The notes below the pieces were generated by a model, which saw only the letters and a program-made list of their open reading frames with translations, did not search any database and was not told the origin of the DNA. Position numbers and translations under genes: made by a program. Shown here in pieces: positions 50,321 through 57,046 of a DNA stretch of 64,000 nt (positions are counted from its first letter, which is position 1; the number at the start of each line of letters is the position of its first letter). This stretch comes from Calditerricola satsumensis (GTDB taxonomy: Bacteria > Bacillota > Bacilli > Calditerricolales > Calditerricolaceae), in contig NZ_BMOF01000002.1 in the NCBI RefSeq assembly GCF_014646935.1, positions 49,085 through 113,084 of the forward strand, given 5' to 3'.

Positions 50321-51223
50321 TCAGGCCATCCGCTCGGCCGTGCAGGCGGCCAGCACGCGCGACGGGAGCTTGCGCCCCAGCCGCTCCTGGATAAACCGCC
50401 CCGCGGACACGAGGCGGTCGAGGTCGACACCGGTCGCGTAGCCCATCCCGTGAAGGAGGTAGACGAGCTCCTCCGTGGCCACGTTGCCCGACGCGCCGGG
50501 GGCGTAGGGGCAGCCGCCCAGCCCCCCCACCGAGCTGTCGAAGGTGCGGATGCCCACCTCCAGCGCCGCGCACACGTTGGCCAGCGCCGTGCCGCGCGTG
50601 TCGTGGAAATGGCCGGCCAGGCGCTCCGCCCCGAAACGGTTCGCCAGTTCGGCAAACCGCTCCCGCACCTGCTTCGGCGTGGCCACGCCGATCGTGTCGC
50701 CGATGGACACCTCACGCACGCCCATCGCCAAGAGCCGTTCGGTGACGCCAAGCACGCGCTCCAGCGGCACCTCGCCCTCATACGGGCAGCCGAAGGCCGT
50801 CGACACGTAGCCGCGCACGGACAGCCCCGCCGCCGTCGCCTCCCGCACCACTTCCTCGAGCACCGGGAAGGTTTCATCGATCGTCTTGTTGATGTTCTGC
50901 CGGTTGTGCGTCTCGCTGGCCGACAGGAACACGGCAATCTCCGTCACCCCGGCGGCCAGGGCCCGCTCCAGCCCGCGCGCGTTGGGCACGAGGGCGGCAT
51001 AGGTCACCCCTTCCCGCCGGGAGAGGCGGCGGAACACCTCGTCGGCGTCGGCCAGCTGGGGAATCCACTTCGGGTGGACGAAGGACGACACCTCAATGTA
51101 GGCAAGGCCGGCGTCCTGCAGATGCTCGATCAGCGCCACCTTGTCCTCGGTGGGCACAAAGGTGGCCTCGTTCTGCAGCCCGTCGCGCGGCCCCACCTCG
51201 ACGATGCGCACCCGCTCGGCCAC
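50321..51223 (-). CDS. yngG: Hydroxymethylglutaryl-CoA lyase (YngG)
   Basis: Cleaves HMG-CoA to acetyl-CoA and acetoacetate, the last step of leucine catabolism. A DRE-TIM metallolyase barrel with VEVGPRDGLQNE at ~8-19 and SSFVHPKWIPQLAD. The signature GGCPYAPGASGNVATEEL near 232-249 carries the catalytic cysteine. The length, 300 aa, is normal. GTG at 51221-51223 follows GGAAGGGTGA, and the upstream gene's stop overlaps this ribosome site. Confidence 0.94.
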   Translation of the reverse strand: MAERVRIVEVGPRDGLQNEATFVPTEDKVALIEHLQDAGLAYIEVSSFVHPKWIPQLADADEVFRRLSRREGVTYAALVPNARGLERALAAGVTEIAVFLSASETHNRQNINKTIDETFPVLEEVVREATAAGLSVRGYVSTAFGCPYEGEVPLERVLGVTERLLAMGVREVSIGDTIGVATPKQVRERFAELANRFGAERLAGHFHDTRGTALANVCAALEVGIRTFDSSVGGLGGCPYAPGASGNVATEELVYLLHGMGYATGVDLDRLVSAGRFIQERLGRKLPSRVLAACTAERMA

Positions 51224-51227
51224 GGTC

Positions 51228-51443
51228 TCACCCTTCCAGTTCCACGAGGACGTCGCCCTCGTTGACGAAGTCGCCCTCCTTCACGTTGACGGCGCGCACC
51301 GTGCCCGCCGCCTCCGCTTGGACGGGGATTTCCATCTTCATCGACTCGAGGACGACCACGTCCTGTCCCGGCTGCACCGCGTCGCCCACCTGGACGTTGA
51401 CGCGGATGACGATACCGGCCATGCTCGCGGCAATCGCGTTCAC
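51228..51443 (-). CDS. yngHB: Biotin carboxyl carrier protein (YngHB-like, biotin/lipoyl attachment)
   Basis: A 71-aa single-domain biotinyl carrier. The biotin-acceptor lysine is in VLESMKMEIPV (Lys ~36), within the usual hammerhead beta-barrel with paired glycines (GDAVQPGQDV, GDFVNEGDVL). It has no N-terminal extension, unlike AccB, matching B. subtilis YngHB/BLAP. GTG at 51441-51443 overlaps the biotin carboxylase stop (GTGA). It shuttles carboxybiotin between the two neighbouring subunits. Confidence 0.92.
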   Translation of the reverse strand: MNAIAASMAGIVIRVNVQVGDAVQPGQDVVVLESMKMEIPVQAEAAGTVRAVNVKEGDFVNEGDVLVELEG

Positions 51444-52813
51444 GACTGTCTCGCCCCTTTCTGCTCCTGTGCTTGCAGCTCCTGCACGAGGTGCGTGGTG
51501 TACCGTCCCTGCACAAAGGGTTCGCTTTCCAGCACGCGCTGAAGAAACGGGATGTTGTGCTTGAGCCCCTCGATGCGGTAGGCGGCAAGGGCCGCGCGGC
51601 CGCGTGCCAAGGCTTCCTCGCGCGTGGAACCGCTGACCACCAGCTTGGCGATCATCGGGTCGTAGTACGGCGTCACCGTCAGGCCGGCTTCCACCCCGTC
51701 GTCGACGCGCACCCCCTCTCCGCTGGGCGGCTCGTAGGCGACAATCCGCCCCGGCGCCGGCAGGAAGGTGACGGGATCCTCGGCGTAGACGCGGCACTCG
51801 ATGGCGTGCCCCTTGCGCCGCGCCGCCACGTCCTCCTGCGTGAAGGGCAGCGGCTTGCCCTCGGCGATGTCCAGCTGCAGCGCGACGAGATCAAGCCCCA
51901 GCGTCTCTTCCGTGATCGGGTGCTCCACCTGCAGGCGGGTGTTCATCTCGAGGAAGTAGAAGTTCTGGTCGGCGTCGACGAGAAATTCGACGGTCCCGGC
52001 GCCGACGTAGCCCACCGCCTTTGCCGCGGCCACCGCCGCCGCGCAGATGGCCTGCCGCGCCTCCTCGGTGAGGAAGGGCGACGGCGTCTCCTCGATCACC
52101 TTTTGATGGCGGCGCTGGACCGAACAGTCGCGCTCGAACAGGTGGACGACGTTCCCGTGGGCGTCGGCGAGAATCTGCACCTCGATATGCCGCGGGTCGT
52201 CGATGTACTTCTCCAAAAAGACGTCGCCGCATCCGAAGTAGGCCTTGGCCCGCGCCGTCGCCGTCCCGTAGGCGGCCTTGAGCTCCTCCGGCGTGCGGCA
52301 CACCTGCATGCCGATGCCGCCCCCGCCGGCGCTGGCCTTCAGCATCACCGGGTAGCCGATGGCCGCCGCAGCCCCGAGCGCCGCCTCCACCGACGCGAGC
52401 GGCTCGTCGGTGCCGGGGACGACGGGGACCCCCGCCCGCTGCATGGTCCGGCGGGCGTTCACCTTGTCGCCCATGGCGGCGATCACATCGGGATCGGGAC
52501 CGATGAAGGCAATCCCCTCTTCCCGACAGCGGCGGGCAAAGGTCGGGTTTTCCGACAAAAAGCCATACCCCGGATGGATCGCGTCGGCCCCCGTCTCCTT
52601 CGCAATGGCCACGATTTTTTCGAGATTCAGATAACTTTGCGCCACCGGGGGCGGCCCGAGCAGCACCGCCTCGTCGGCCTCTCGCACGAAGGGCCAGCCG
52701 GCGTCGGCCTCCGAATAGACCGCCACCGTGGCCACACCACGCGCCCGGCAGGTGCGGAGGATCCGGCGGGCGATCTCTCCGCGGTTTGCGATCAGAACCT
52801 TCCGAATCGTCAC
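51440..52813 (-). CDS. yngH: Biotin carboxylase subunit (YngH-like)
   Basis: ATP-dependent carboxylation of the carrier's biotin. The 457-aa protein has the three biotin-carboxylase subdomains: RKVLIANRGEIARR at the N-terminus, the ATP-grasp glycine loop KASAGGGGIGMQ (~160-171), and the catalytic VEFLVDADQNFYFLEMNTRLQVEHPITE. First gene of the operon; GTG at 52811-52813 follows AAAGGAGGGAC. In B. subtilis yngH belongs to a SigE-controlled mother-cell operon. Confidence 0.93.
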   Translation of the reverse strand: MTIRKVLIANRGEIARRILRTCRARGVATVAVYSEADAGWPFVREADEAVLLGPPPVAQSYLNLEKIVAIAKETGADAIHPGYGFLSENPTFARRCREEGIAFIGPDPDVIAAMGDKVNARRTMQRAGVPVVPGTDEPLASVEAALGAAAAIGYPVMLKASAGGGGIGMQVCRTPEELKAAYGTATARAKAYFGCGDVFLEKYIDDPRHIEVQILADAHGNVVHLFERDCSVQRRHQKVIEETPSPFLTEEARQAICAAAVAAAKAVGYVGAGTVEFLVDADQNFYFLEMNTRLQVEHPITEETLGLDLVALQLDIAEGKPLPFTQEDVAARRKGHAIECRVYAEDPVTFLPAPGRIVAYEPPSGEGVRVDDGVEAGLTVTPYYDPMIAKLVVSGSTREEALARGRAALAAYRIEGLKHNIPFLQRVLESEPFVQGRYTTHLVQELQAQEQKGARQS

Positions 52814-52834
52814 CGAGGTCCCTCCTTTCTGACT

Positions 52835-52910
52835 GAGCGCTCGTTATTTCGTTCGACGCGCGCCCCCCAAAATCCTGTCGACCGGAACCATGCCCTCCGC
52901 TTTCATTATA
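52835..52910 (-). promoter_or_regulatory. Promoter region with palindrome upstream of yngH
   Basis: A TATAAT box (52905-52910, in GTGTATAATG) has only a poor -35 at 17 bases. Between it and the gene lies GAGCGCTC (52835-52842), a perfect 8-bp palindrome in an imperfect longer dyad (TGACTGAGCGCTCGTTA) of the kind bound by TetR-type acyl-CoA regulators. This is a pattern match only. Confidence 0.4.
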
Positions 52911-52948
52911 CACGATTACCTCAATTTCGAGAATTTTGAAGGGAGAAG

Positions 52949-52979
52949 CGCAAAAGAATGAGCCCCGCCGTTGGGCTCA
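52949..52979 (-). terminator. Intrinsic terminator overlapping the end of the rsfA-like gene
   Basis: A TGAGCCC/GGGCTCA stem (52959-52965 with 52973-52979) is followed on the - strand by TTCTTTTG. The stop codon (52977-52979) lies inside the stem. Confidence 0.65.
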
Positions 52980-53573
52980 TTCGATCCGCTCCAGGTTGCC
53001 GTTTTCGTCCATGCGGAACACTTTGGGCTCGACCGCTTCCCCGTCCTGCAAAAGGGCCATCTTGCGCGCGCGGTTCATGATCTGGATCAGCGTTTTGTAG
53101 TCGTCGTTCATGGCGTGAAAATCCGCGCGCATGCTGGAGAGCTCGCCGCGCAGCCGTTCGTTCTCTTCCCGCAGCTCGTTGAGGGCCGCCTCTTTCTCCT
53201 GCAGCTCCTTTTCGAGCTGCTTGACCCGTTTCTGCCATTCCTGCATCGCCTGCCGCTGCTGGCGCAGAAAGCGAATGACCGCATCGTACGAGATCGAATC
53301 CGCCGCGTCGCCTTCCTCCCGCTGCACACGGGAGGACCGCGATTTTTTGATCTGTTGCCGCTGCTGTTTGGCCAACTGGATGGCTTCCTCGTACTGCTTG
53401 CGCACCGTGTTGTTCCACCGAAATCCGCAGGCTGCCGGCGTTCGCCCTAAGCGCTGTGCCACTTCCTCGAAGGCTTTCAATTGGGTGCTGCCTTCCCGGA
53501 TGTGGCGAAGCGTCACCTCGGCCAGCAGCAAGTCGTCGTCGGCCGTCCAGGCATCCTGTCTCGTCCCAGGCAA
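52977..53573 (-). CDS. RsfA/GerR (YlbO)-family sporulation transcription factor
   Basis: A 198-aa protein with an N-terminal Myb/SANT-like DNA-binding domain (~5-65: [18 protein letters not shown], then [21 protein letters not shown]). A long coiled coil follows (~95-155, rich in Glu/Lys/Gln), then a short C-terminal tail with [15 protein letters not shown]. In B. subtilis two paralogues exist: RsfA acts in the forespore under SigF, GerR (YlbO) in the mother cell under SigE and lies near panE. Sequence does not decide which this is; a SigF-like promoter favours RsfA, position near panE favours GerR. The start is TTG at 53571-53573 with GGAGGAGG upstream. Confidence 0.87.
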   Translation of the reverse strand: MPGTRQDAWTADDDLLLAEVTLRHIREGSTQLKAFEEVAQRLGRTPAACGFRWNNTVRKQYEEAIQLAKQQRQQIKKSRSSRVQREEGDAADSISYDAVIRFLRQQRQAMQEWQKRVKQLEKELQEKEAALNELREENERLRGELSSMRADFHAMNDDYKTLIQIMNRARKMALLQDGEAVEPKVFRMDENGNLERIE

Positions 53574-53638
53574 CGAGATCCTCCTCCCGAAACGCCTATG
53601 GCGGTGCCTCTCGCACCACCCCTGTCCGTCTCTTCTCG

Positions 53639-53669
53639 CAAACTTCCCGTTTTTCTAGTATTGTTATGC
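53639..53669 (-). promoter_or_regulatory. SigF-like promoter upstream of the rsfA-like gene
   Basis: GCATA (53665-53669), 16 bases, GGGAAGTTTG (53639-53648) fits GYATA / GGNRANANTR with one mismatch. The same stretch also holds CATAACAAT with GTATAAT upstream, which resembles a SigE promoter, so sigma assignment is uncertain. Confidence 0.5.
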
Positions 53670-53732
53670 CCGCGCCGGCGCAGATTATACAAGGAGGCCA
53701 ACCGGTTCGGCCAGTCCGTCACGGAGTTTTCG

Positions 53733-53762
53733 TTTACACCCCTTTCGCCCTCTTGCTATAAT
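53733..53762 (+). promoter_or_regulatory. SigA-type promoter of yqgY
   Basis: TTTACA (53733-53738), 18 bases, TATAAT (53757-53762) preceded by TGC, giving an extended -10. The ATG is 51 bases downstream. Confidence 0.75.
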
Positions 53763-53812
53763 GGACAACGTGAACCAACGGATGGCCAAACGCGACAAAG
53801 GAGGGACCGCGC

Positions 53813-54097
53813 ATGGCACGGATGTACCGGGTGCTGGCCTTCTGGACGCTGGTGATCGGGCTCATGTTCGCCTGGGGTGAGCTGTGGGGCCCCGCCGTCC
53901 TGTTCTTTGCCCAGACGGCCGCGTTTCTCACGGTCAGCTACATGGGGCTGTCGGAGCGCGCCTATCTGCTCATCTTCTGGGGGTACATGATCCTCGCCTT
54001 CACCGGCATCCTGTACTGGGCGTTTTTCGAAATGGAACCCGGCCAGAACGAGCAGGCCCTGTCCGCCCTGCTGGCGGCACTGGAAAGAGGTGTTTAA
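53813..54097 (+). CDS. yqgY: DUF2626 family small membrane protein YqgY
   Basis: A 94-aa protein with three hydrophobic segments (~7-22, 27-45, 52-70). It opens with the family's RMYRVLAFWT and has LSERAYLLIFWGYM in the middle, matching B. subtilis YqgY (DUF2626), function unknown. The C-terminal ~20 residues (EMEPGQNEQALSALLAAL) extend past the usual end. AAAGGAGGGACC precedes the ATG. It converges with the methyltransferase gene; their 3' ends overlap by four bases. Confidence 0.85.
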   Translation: MARMYRVLAFWTLVIGLMFAWGELWGPAVLFFAQTAAFLTVSYMGLSERAYLLIFWGYMILAFTGILYWAFFEMEPGQNEQALSALLAALERGV

Positions 54098-54114
54098 CCG
54101 ACACCTCTTTTTTT
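54084..54114 (+). terminator. Intrinsic terminator of yqgY, inside the overlap with the convergent gene
   Basis: A 10-bp AAAGAGGTGT/ACACCTCTTT stem (54084-54093 with 54101-54110) is followed by T on the + strand. The loop contains the stop codons of both convergent genes. Confidence 0.8.
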
Positions 54115-55248
54115 CATGCCCGAAAGAAACGGCAGATCGTCCGGCGCGTCCCCCTTGGCCAGGAGCAAGACGCGAAACCGCTCGCCCATGCCCCCGCCGA
54201 GCACCAGATGGCGAATGGCGCGGTTTTGCCGCGCAGCGGGGCTGAAGGGATCGGTGCCGGGGTCCTCGAGATGCTTCAGAATGCCGCAAGCGAGAAGAAA
54301 CGCGCCTTGCGTTCCGTACCACACGGGGCGCCAGCCGGCCTCGGCTCCCCATTCCATGATGTCGGAGAAATCGACGTCGGCGGTTAGATCCTGCTCTCCG
54401 GGGCGCGCCAAGACCTCCTCCGTCACCGCATGGCGGCAGTAGGCGCGCAGCGTCCCGCGCATCCGCTCGGGCGTGATCCGCTCCGTCGTCGTCCCCCCGT
54501 AGTCCATGAGCAGCCAGTACCCGCGCGTGACGCCTTCCCCCCACGCGCGAAGCGCCGCGCGCGCCGACGCATGCACCTCGACCCGCTGCCCCTCGGCCAC
54601 GTCACGCCCCGCCGCGCGCAGCCGCGCGCGAATCCGCTCCCAATGGGCCAGCGCCTCCGCTTCCGTGCACGGACGCCACACCTCGACAAACCGCGCGCCG
54701 TCCCAGCCCACGTGCAGCTCCTCGACCGTTCCGCCGACCTGCCGCAGCACGCGCACCGGAAGGGCATCGAGCACTTCGTTGGCCACGAGCACGGCCTTCC
54801 CCTCGCGGCCGACAAGGTCGGCCACCGCGTCCCCCCACCGAACCCGCCCGCGATGGGACGCGAGCGCCTCGGCCTGGGCGCGGCGGAGGGCAGGACTCCG
54901 CTCTACGATGCCGTACAGCGCGTCGGCGTAGGCCTCGGGATGCTCCGCCTGCAGCGCGTCTAGGACGCTCTTGGCCAGGGCCCCGGTGCCGGCCCCGATT
55001 TCGATGAGCGGGGCCCCGCCCAGTGCATCGCGCATCGCTCGCAGCGCGTGGGCCAGGGCCTTCCCGAACACCGGATGGGCTGCCGGCGCGGTGTAAAAAT
55101 CGCCGGTGCGGCCGATCTTCTCTCCGGCGCGCATGTAGTAGCCGTCCTGCGCGTCGTAGAGGCACGCCTCCATAAAGGCCGCAAAGGAAAGGGGCCCGCC
55201 CTCACGGATGCGGGCCGCCAATCGGGTCGCCAATTCGACATCCTTCAC
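54094..55248 (-). CDS. SAM-dependent methyltransferase, MidA/NDUFAF7 family (COG1565)
   Basis: A 384-aa class I methyltransferase. The family's N-terminal MEACLYDAQDGYYMRAGEKIGRTGDFYTAP motif (~24-53) precedes the SAM-binding loop LIEIGAGTGALAKSVL (~81-96), and NEVLDALPV follows. The eukaryotic relative NDUFAF7 methylates an arginine of complex I; the bacterial target is not known. GTG at 55246-55248 is chosen because AGAGG lies just upstream and the product starts at the family N-terminus. It is divergent from the small RNA promoter at 55278. Confidence 0.85.
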   Translation of the reverse strand: MKDVELATRLAARIREGGPLSFAAFMEACLYDAQDGYYMRAGEKIGRTGDFYTAPAAHPVFGKALAHALRAMRDALGGAPLIEIGAGTGALAKSVLDALQAEHPEAYADALYGIVERSPALRRAQAEALASHRGRVRWGDAVADLVGREGKAVLVANEVLDALPVRVLRQVGGTVEELHVGWDGARFVEVWRPCTEAEALAHWERIRARLRAAGRDVAEGQRVEVHASARAALRAWGEGVTRGYWLLMDYGGTTTERITPERMRGTLRAYCRHAVTEEVLARPGEQDLTADVDFSDIMEWGAEAGWRPVWYGTQGAFLLACGILKHLEDPGTDPFSPAARQNRAIRHLVLGGGMGERFRVLLLAKGDAPDDLPFLSGMKKRGVG

Positions 55249-55277
55249 CCTTTTTCCTCTCCCGCCGACAAGATGTC

Positions 55278-55306
55278 TTGACCGAGCAGACAAGCTCCGC
55301 TAAAAT
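55278..55306 (+). promoter_or_regulatory. SigA-type promoter on the + strand driving a small non-coding transcript
   Basis: TTGACC (55278-55283), exactly 17 bases, TAAAAT (55301-55306). No protein-coding gene lies downstream on this strand before a strong terminator ~90 bases later. Confidence 0.7.
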
Positions 55307-55312
55307 TAACTT

Positions 55313-55394
55313 AGAGACACAATCCCCCACCCAACAAGAGAAGACCTCCCCCGGAACAACCTTCCCCATGGCGCGGAAGGTTGTTTTCTTTTTT
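55313..55394 (+). ncRNA. Candidate C-rich trans-acting small RNA
   Basis: A ~82-nt transcript is predicted between a well-formed promoter and an intrinsic terminator. The terminator has an 11-bp stem (55355-55365 with 55375-55385), a 9-base loop and TTTCTTTTTT. The 5' part is mostly unpaired and holds C-rich words UCCCCCACCC (55323-55332) and CCUCCCCC (55345-55352), complementary to Shine-Dalgarno sequences. This layout resembles Bacillus/Staphylococcus sRNAs such as FsrA and RoxS/RsaE in size and character; no sequence homology is claimed. Both flanking genes are on the other strand, so the T tract cannot serve them. Confidence 0.55.
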
Positions 55395-55400
55395 GTGGCC

Positions 55401-55553
55401 TTACCGTTCGTCGTCCTCTAGCACGCGGTACTTGACGTCCTCATCAAAATGCCCGTGTTGCTTCGCCCAGTAGGCCAAAAGCAGGGCCGACGCCGTAAAA
55501 CAAACCATCACGCCGAGCAGCACCCAGGCGGTCGTGGTCATCCCGGCGTCCAC
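55401..55553 (-). CDS. CcoS-like small membrane protein
   Basis: A 50-aa protein with one membrane segment (~8-29) followed by YWAKQHGHFDEDVKYRVLEDDE. This fits the CcoS pattern (aromatic, Gly-x-Phe-Asp/Glu-Asp, Leu-x-Asp-Asp-Glu) of the factor needed for cbb3 oxidase maturation. No cbb3 oxidase or CcoI gene is in the window, so the role is uncertain; it may be a generic oxidase-associated peptide. GTG at 55551-55553 follows GGAGGG; a weak promoter TTGCCT-17-TATCGC lies upstream. Confidence 0.6.
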   Translation of the reverse strand: MDAGMTTTAWVLLGVMVCFTASALLLAYWAKQHGHFDEDVKYRVLEDDER

Positions 55554-55639
55554 ACCGATCCCTCCTCCGCGATAGGATGTACGGGTCACACAGGCAATCC
55601 GTTTCTCAGTGTGGACGGCCGGGCGACACGCTATACCGC

Positions 55640-56272
55640 TCAGCGCAAGATGCCCGTCACAAAGGGATTCGTGTCCTTTTCCGCGCCAACCGTCGTGCGC
55701 GGGCCGTGCCCGGGCCATACGACGGTCTCGTCGGGAAGGGCGAGGATCTTGTCCTGAAGGCTAGCCATCAGCGTCGCGTAATCGCCGCCGGGGAGGTCGG
55801 TGCGGCCAATGGACTGCGCAAACAACGTGTCGCCGCCGAAGAGGTGGCCGTCGACCAAAAAGGAACAGCTGCCCGGCGAGTGGCCCGGCGTGTGCAGGAC
55901 GGTCAGGGTCATGCCGGCCAAGTGGAGGGTCTCGCCGTCCTCCAGCTCCCGTTCCGCCGGTCGGGCGGTCATCTCCCCGAACATCGGCCACAGGCCGGAT
56001 CCGTTTTTCAGCGGGTCGCTCAGCCACGTCTGCTCAGCGGGGTGGATGTAGACGGGGGCGCCCGTCGCTTCGCGCACCTCCTCGAGGCCGCCCATGTGAT
56101 CAAAGTGGGCATGGGTTAGGAGGATAGCCTCCACCGTGTAGGGCTTCACGGCGGCGATGAGCTCGTCGGGATACATGCCGGCATCCACCACGATGGCGCG
56201 CCGCTCGCGCTCGTTCACGAGCACGTAGCAGTTGGTCTGCAGCGGCCCGAGGACAAACGTCAGGATTTCCAC
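55640..56272 (-). CDS. Metallo-beta-lactamase-fold hydrolase (glyoxalase II-like, YqgX family)
   Basis: A 210-aa single-domain MBL protein. The metal-binding motif LLTHAHFDHMGGLEEV (THxHxDH, ~51-66), the later TPGHSPGSCSFL histidine, GDTLF aspartate and the C-terminal WPGHGPRT histidine complete a two-metal site. The opening LGPLQTNCYVLV is typical of the YqgX/hydroxyacylglutathione-hydrolase-like group. The natural substrate is unknown; with bacillithiol in this organism a thioester of that thiol is conceivable. GTG at 56270-56272 follows GGAGG. yqgY lies ~1.5 kb away, as in the B. subtilis yqg region. Confidence 0.87.
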   Translation of the reverse strand: MEILTFVLGPLQTNCYVLVNERERRAIVVDAGMYPDELIAAVKPYTVEAILLTHAHFDHMGGLEEVREATGAPVYIHPAEQTWLSDPLKNGSGLWPMFGEMTARPAERELEDGETLHLAGMTLTVLHTPGHSPGSCSFLVDGHLFGGDTLFAQSIGRTDLPGGDYATLMASLQDKILALPDETVVWPGHGPRTTVGAEKDTNPFVTGILR

Positions 56273-56317
56273 GTCCCACGGCCTCCTTTTTTGAACCTTC
56301 CGGCGTCTTTTTCGGCA

Positions 56318-56346
56318 TTGTCCGCGCGCTGCTCTTATTTTACACT
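56318..56346 (+). promoter_or_regulatory. SigA-type promoter for the unknown gene/methyltransferase pair
   Basis: TTGTCC (56318-56323), 17 bases, TACACT (56341-56346), 55 bases before the ATG at 56402. Confidence 0.6.
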
Positions 56347-56401
56347 AACGAGGAGGCCATTCAACCCAAACGCCCCTTGTGGCAGCAAAGGAGCCGATCG
56401 G

Positions 56402-57046
56402 ATGAACCCGCTAGTCGACATCGCCGTTGCATTGCCCACCTGGTACGCCCTCTACCAGCGCTATGCCTTCGCCGCCGGCCCCTATAGCCCCTACATCGGT
56501 GCGGCACTGCCGGACCTGCTGGCGCGCCTCGACGGCGAGGCGCAAGGCCCACCCGGCAACCCGTTCAAGGACGCCGCTACGCCGGCCGTTGCCCCGGTCG
56601 GCATGCGCGATCGCCTGCCGGACTGGGATCCGTCGCCCTCTCGCCTCCTCATCGTCGACGTCCCGGCGGAGGAAGGCGTGGACGGGGCTTCGGCTTTGCT
56701 CGCGCAGCACACCTTTCCCGTTTTCGCGTGGCCCGGGCCCTTCGGCGATGACGCATCGCGCATCGCCTTGGCCCGTCGCCTCATCCCCGTCCTGGCGGCG
56801 GCCGCTTGCGTCCCCTGCCGGGGGTATGCCCTGCTCGTTGACCGCGGGCGCCTCAGCGCCGGACGCCCCCTGAGCGAAGACGATCTGCCGACGGAAGAGT
56901 GGCTCCGTCAGGCAGAGGTCGACACCGTGGCGGTGTGGGCCCGCGAGATGGCGGACGACCTGGCCGCCTACCTGCGCTATTTGGAGCGCTACGGCTTTTC
57001 GGTGATCCGCCGCGTCATCCCCCCTTCGGAGGAGGGGCGGGGATGA
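56402..57046 (+). CDS. Conserved-looking protein of unknown function
   Basis: I do not recognise this 214-aa protein. It has codon use like its neighbours, a good AAAGGAG ribosome site and a promoter, and is translationally coupled to the next gene (ATGA), so it is a real gene. No signal peptide, membrane segment or catalytic motif is evident. Two features stand out: a Pro-rich, Asp-containing central stretch (DRLPDWDPSPSRLLIVDVPAEEG, positions ~77-99) and a C-terminal helical region (~160-200). The pairing with a methyltransferase suggests a shared task, but none can be named. Confidence 0.6.
   Translation: MNPLVDIAVALPTWYALYQRYAFAAGPYSPYIGAALPDLLARLDGEAQGPPGNPFKDAATPAVAPVGMRDRLPDWDPSPSRLLIVDVPAEEGVDGASALLAQHTFPVFAWPGPFGDDASRIALARRLIPVLAAAACVPCRGYALLVDRGRLSAGRPLSEDDLPTEEWLRQAEVDTVAVWAREMADDLAAYLRYLERYGFSVIRRVIPPSEEGRG

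Noticed and set aside
55368..55421. 17-codon hydrophobic open frame (ATG in the terminator loop) on the + strand within the small RNA
   Set aside because: No Shine-Dalgarno sequence precedes it and it starts inside the terminator hairpin, past which transcription should stop.
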